From Actinomycetota bacterium (lineage in GTDB: Bacteria > Actinomycetota > Humimicrobiia > Humimicrobiales > Humimicrobiaceae): a stretch of DNA of 9,164 nucleotides. The notes under the pieces were generated by a model that was not told the origin of the DNA, did not search any database, and was given only the letters and a program-made list of their open reading frames with translations. Position numbers and translations under genes: made by a program. The stretch is taken from the NCBI GenBank assembly GCA_018894445.1, contig JAHIPJ010000043.1, positions 1 through 9,164 on the forward strand, read 5' to 3'. Positions 6,927-9,164 of this stretch are shown here, piece by piece; the stretch's first letter is position 1, and each line of letters starts with the position of its first letter.

Positions 6927-8207
6927 ATGTTTGAGAATAAAAAAGATAATCAGGTTTTTAAATTACCGTTCGGATTACGGGATATATTTCCGTTTGAATT
7001 GAGAGAGAGAAATAACATAAAAAGAATAATGGAAAGAGAGTTTAAATTATGGGGTTATGGCGAGGTTAAAACTCCGGCAATCGAATATACAAAAAATATT
7101 TCAATCGGAGTCGGTAAAAATTGGGAAAATAAGCTAATTAACTTTTTTGATGTTGACGGGAGTCCGGTATCTCTTAGAACTGATATGACCATACCTATAG
7201 CGAGACTTACAGGGATGAGAATAAAAAAAAGCCAGCTGCCTGTAAGGTTTTGTTATTTTGCAGATTCTTTCAGGCAATCAGGTATTCAAAAGGGTGTAAG
7301 GAGAGTCTACAATCAGGCAGGTCTGGAGTTTATTGGCTCATCAAATGCTGTGATGTCAGACATAGAGATTCTGGTTATATTAATAAATATTTTGAATGGG
7401 TTGAATATACGTGATTATAAGATAGGATTAGGACATGTTGAGTTTATTGAAGGATTATGTGACTGGTTTAAACTCAACCCAGGAGATAGGGAATATATTA
7501 GAAGGACAGTTGCTGAGAAAAACTTTGTTGCACTGGAGAATTTTCTAAATAAAAAAAATAAAGACAAAGCAGAGATTTTTGTAAAATTAATACAGCCAGA
7601 GAGCGATATTAAGAAAATATTCAGTTTAATTTCAAAAATAAAAGAGCAAAAAGTAATTAAAAGTTTTAATTATCTCAAGCGAATACATGATATATTAGAA
7701 AAACTGGACTGTGGAGGGTATCTTATAACTGATTTCAGTATTATAAGGGATTTTGATTATTACACCGGGCTTTTATTCGAGGTTTACTGTCCAAATGTAA
7801 CCGATATCCTGGGTAGCGGTGGAAGGTATGATGGACTAATAAAAAAATTTGGATTGGATATTCCTGCGACTGGATTTGCTCTGGATATTGATTTAGCTCA
7901 CAAAGCTATAGAGAAAATGGATTTAAGAGAAAGCTTTAAGATTTTACTTAAGTGCCGGGATAATAAGAATAACGTAGAATTAACCAGGATGGCCCGTAAG
8001 TTGCGCGACAGTGATATTATTGTAGAATTATCTTTTGAAAATATATCTCATCTGGAAGATTTTGCCAGGGGAAAAGATTGTGATTTACTTGTTGAAGTTG
8101 AACCGGACTTAGAAAATGTTAAAATAACTGATCTTAATAAGAATACAAAGAAAGTAAAAAAGACAAGCGAATTTATAAAAGAGTTTAAAAATGAAAAAAG
8201 GAATTAA
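6927..8207 (+). CDS. hisZ: ATP phosphoribosyltransferase regulatory subunit (HisZ)
   Basis: HisZ is a catalytically inactive paralogue of histidyl-tRNA synthetase that binds short-form HisG to make the active, histidine-sensitive enzyme of the first step of histidine synthesis. The 426 residues begin with PFGLRDIFP, the counterpart of the synthetase N-terminal GxRD motif. A class II core follows with a motif 2-like segment (FADSFRQSG to NQAGLEFIG), then RDFDYYTG in place of the synthetase RGLDYYTG, and a motif 3-like GSGGRYDGL. Assignment to HisZ rather than HisRS rests on the altered motif 2, which reads FRQSGIQKGVRRVYNQAG rather than the FRxERPQ.GRxRxFxQ type, and on the directly following short hisG. 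The C-terminal ~90 residues resemble a degenerate anticodon-binding-like domain. The gene overlaps hisG by 17 bases, which suggests translational coupling and balanced amounts of the two subunits. Confidence 0.92.
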   Translation: MFENKKDNQVFKLPFGLRDIFPFELRERNNIKRIMEREFKLWGYGEVKTPAIEYTKNISIGVGKNWENKLINFFDVDGSPVSLRTDMTIPIARLTGMRIKKSQLPVRFCYFADSFRQSGIQKGVRRVYNQAGLEFIGSSNAVMSDIEILVILINILNGLNIRDYKIGLGHVEFIEGLCDWFKLNPGDREYIRRTVAEKNFVALENFLNKKNKDKAEIFVKLIQPESDIKKIFSLISKIKEQKVIKSFNYLKRIHDILEKLDCGGYLITDFSIIRDFDYYTGLLFEVYCPNVTDILGSGGRYDGLIKKFGLDIPATGFALDIDLAHKAIEKMDLRESFKILLKCRDNKNNVELTRMARKLRDSDIIVELSFENISHLEDFARGKDCDLLVEVEPDLENVKITDLNKNTKKVKKTSEFIKEFKNEKRN

Positions 8208-8838
8208 AGTTGCCATTCCAAAAGGTTATTTATTTGAACAGTGCCTGGATATATTAAAAAAAGCAGGATATGATATAGAGCCCTTGACGGAAAAAAACAG
8301 GAAGCTTTTTATATATTCTGGAAAGGATTCAATACAATATATTCTCTCACGTCCAATGGATGTTCCGGTATATGTTGAACATGGTGCTTGTGATATCGGC
8401 TTTTCAGGAAAAGATATCCTGCTGGAAAAGGAAAGTAATGTATATGAACTGCTGGATTTAAAAAATGGAAAATGCAGGATAATTTTAGCTACCCTAAAAG
8501 ATTGTGTTGAAAAAGTAAAAGAGCATTACGGGCATTTTGGTTCTATAAAAATTGCTACCAGTTATCCAAACATTGCAAAAAAATATTTTGATTGTAAAGG
8601 TATACAGGTAGAAATAATAAAATTGTATGGTTCAGTAGAGCTGGCTCCTATTTTAGGAATTGCTGACGAGATACTGGATATAACTTCTACCGGTAAGACA
8701 CTGGAAGAGAATAATTTAGTGGAAATGGAAGAGATTGTTGTTTCAACTACCAGGATAATTGCCAATATTGTAAGTTATAGGGTTAAATATGATTTAATAA
8801 GTAATTTTATAAATACCATTAAAAATGTAATAAAATAA
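8191..8838 (+). CDS. hisG: ATP phosphoribosyltransferase catalytic subunit, short form (HisG)
   Basis: HisG condenses ATP with PRPP to give phosphoribosyl-ATP and pyrophosphate, the committed step of histidine synthesis, in the cytosol. At 215 residues it is the short form, which lacks the C-terminal histidine-binding regulatory domain of long HisG and needs HisZ; the neighbour supplies exactly that. The N-terminus MKKGIKVAIPKGYLFE matches the family's A(I/L)PKGRL start. CDIGFSGKDILLE corresponds to the conserved DxGITGxDxLxE segment. The PRPP-binding loop is DITSTGKT (163-170), followed by ENNLVEMEEI and STTRIIAN. ATG 8191 is the only start that keeps the PKG strand intact. It lies inside the end of hisZ in another frame, with only a weak AAAAGAG upstream. 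Confidence 0.96.
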   Translation: MKKGIKVAIPKGYLFEQCLDILKKAGYDIEPLTEKNRKLFIYSGKDSIQYILSRPMDVPVYVEHGACDIGFSGKDILLEKESNVYELLDLKNGKCRIILATLKDCVEKVKEHYGHFGSIKIATSYPNIAKKYFDCKGIQVEIIKLYGSVELAPILGIADEILDITSTGKTLEENNLVEMEEIVVSTTRIIANIVSYRVKYDLISNFINTIKNVIK

Positions 8839-8848
8839 AAAAAGAAAA

Positions 8849-9164
8849 ATGAAAAGAAAAACAAAAATAATTAGAAAGACTAAAGAAACTAACATAACAC
8901 TTGAATTTGATCTGGATGGTAGTGGAATTGCGGATATAGAGACTTCAGTACCTTTTTTTAACCATATCCTTGAAAGCTTTACCAGACATGGCAATTTTAA
9001 TATGAAACTCCAGGCTTCCGGTGATCTGGAGGCGGGCTGCCACCATTTAGTGGAAGATGTAGGCATTTGTCTGGGCAAGGCTATTTTTGAGTGCCTGAAA
9101 AATAAAAAAGGAATTAAAAGATTCGGATATATCTTATTACCAATGGAAGAGACAGAGGTAACTG
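8849..9164 (+). CDS. hisB: Imidazoleglycerol-phosphate dehydratase (HisB), 3' partial
   Basis: HisB removes water from imidazoleglycerol phosphate to give imidazole acetol phosphate, using a di-manganese centre. The frame from ATG 8849 is open to the window edge, giving 105 residues of about 195. Family marks in order are RKTKET (9-14), LDGSG (22-26), the PFFNHIL segment (35-41; H39 is a metal ligand in the family), RHGNF (46-50), GDLEAGCHHLVEDVGI (58-73, with the H65-H66-x-x-E69 metal motif), KGIKRFG (87-93) and PMEETEV. Several positions depart from the usual consensus: N for D in FFDHM, AG for VD or ID before the HH pair, and MEE for MDE. All metal ligands visible so far are kept. It follows hisG by 10 bases in an A-rich leader without a clear ribosome binding site. 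This is the monofunctional dehydratase type, since no N-terminal phosphatase domain precedes it. Confidence 0.93.
   Translation, partial: MKRKTKIIRKTKETNITLEFDLDGSGIADIETSVPFFNHILESFTRHGNFNMKLQASGDLEAGCHHLVEDVGICLGKAIFECLKNKKGIKRFGYILLPMEETEVT

Noticed and set aside
8794..9078. 94-codon open frame on the minus strand over the end of hisG and the start of hisB
   Set aside because: It lies opposite hisB, whose + strand translation has clear family motifs. The minus-strand product shows no recognisable domain and low-complexity F/I/L runs that simply mirror A-rich codons.

Overview
The window is a densely packed, AT-rich bacterial segment with every recognisable gene on the + strand. Codon use leans heavily on AGA, ATA, AAA and TTA. 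Together with a type IV pilus/type II secretion ATPase, a full-length DnaE, a HisZ/short-HisG pair and a B12-domain enzyme, this suggests a low-GC bacterium, probably an anaerobe. A candidate-phylum lineage such as Atribacterota or a low-GC clostridial group would fit, but the sequence alone does not settle the taxon.

Layout, left to right. Positions 1-1062 hold the C-terminal two thirds of a GspE/PilB-type assembly ATPase whose start lies before the window. Positions 1123-4608 hold dnaE, the replicative DNA polymerase III alpha subunit, complete with an apparently metal-competent PHP domain and a QxxLF clamp-binding motif. Positions 4636-5206 hold a broken gene of the NAD/NADP octopine/nopaline (opine) dehydrogenase family. 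Its ribosome binding site, start and Rossmann GxGxxG motif are intact and its C-terminal domain is well preserved, but the middle of the protein is missing and the two halves are in different frames. Positions 5217-6854, just 10 bases later, hold an intact 545-residue gene with an N-terminal B12-binding-like domain (CxHxxG instead of DxHxxG) joined to a barrel region resembling a cobalamin-dependent mutase large subunit. Its substrate cannot be read from the sequence.

A 72-base gap (6855-6926) contains a good extended -10 promoter candidate and opens a histidine biosynthesis operon. It runs hisZ (6927-8207), hisG short form (8191-8838, overlapping hisZ by 17 bases) and the beginning of hisB (8849 to the window edge). 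HisZ and HisG together form the ATP phosphoribosyltransferase that starts the pathway. HisB dehydrates imidazoleglycerol phosphate later in it. hisD and hisC, often found between hisG and hisB, are absent here.

The unusual part is the 4.6-6.9 kb segment: an apparently decayed dehydrogenase beside an intact, atypical cobalamin-enzyme-like gene. They may once have formed a two-gene metabolic module. The rest looks like ordinary housekeeping content. No RNA genes, insertion sequences, CRISPR arrays or attachment sites were seen, and no intergenic stretch exceeds about 75 bases.
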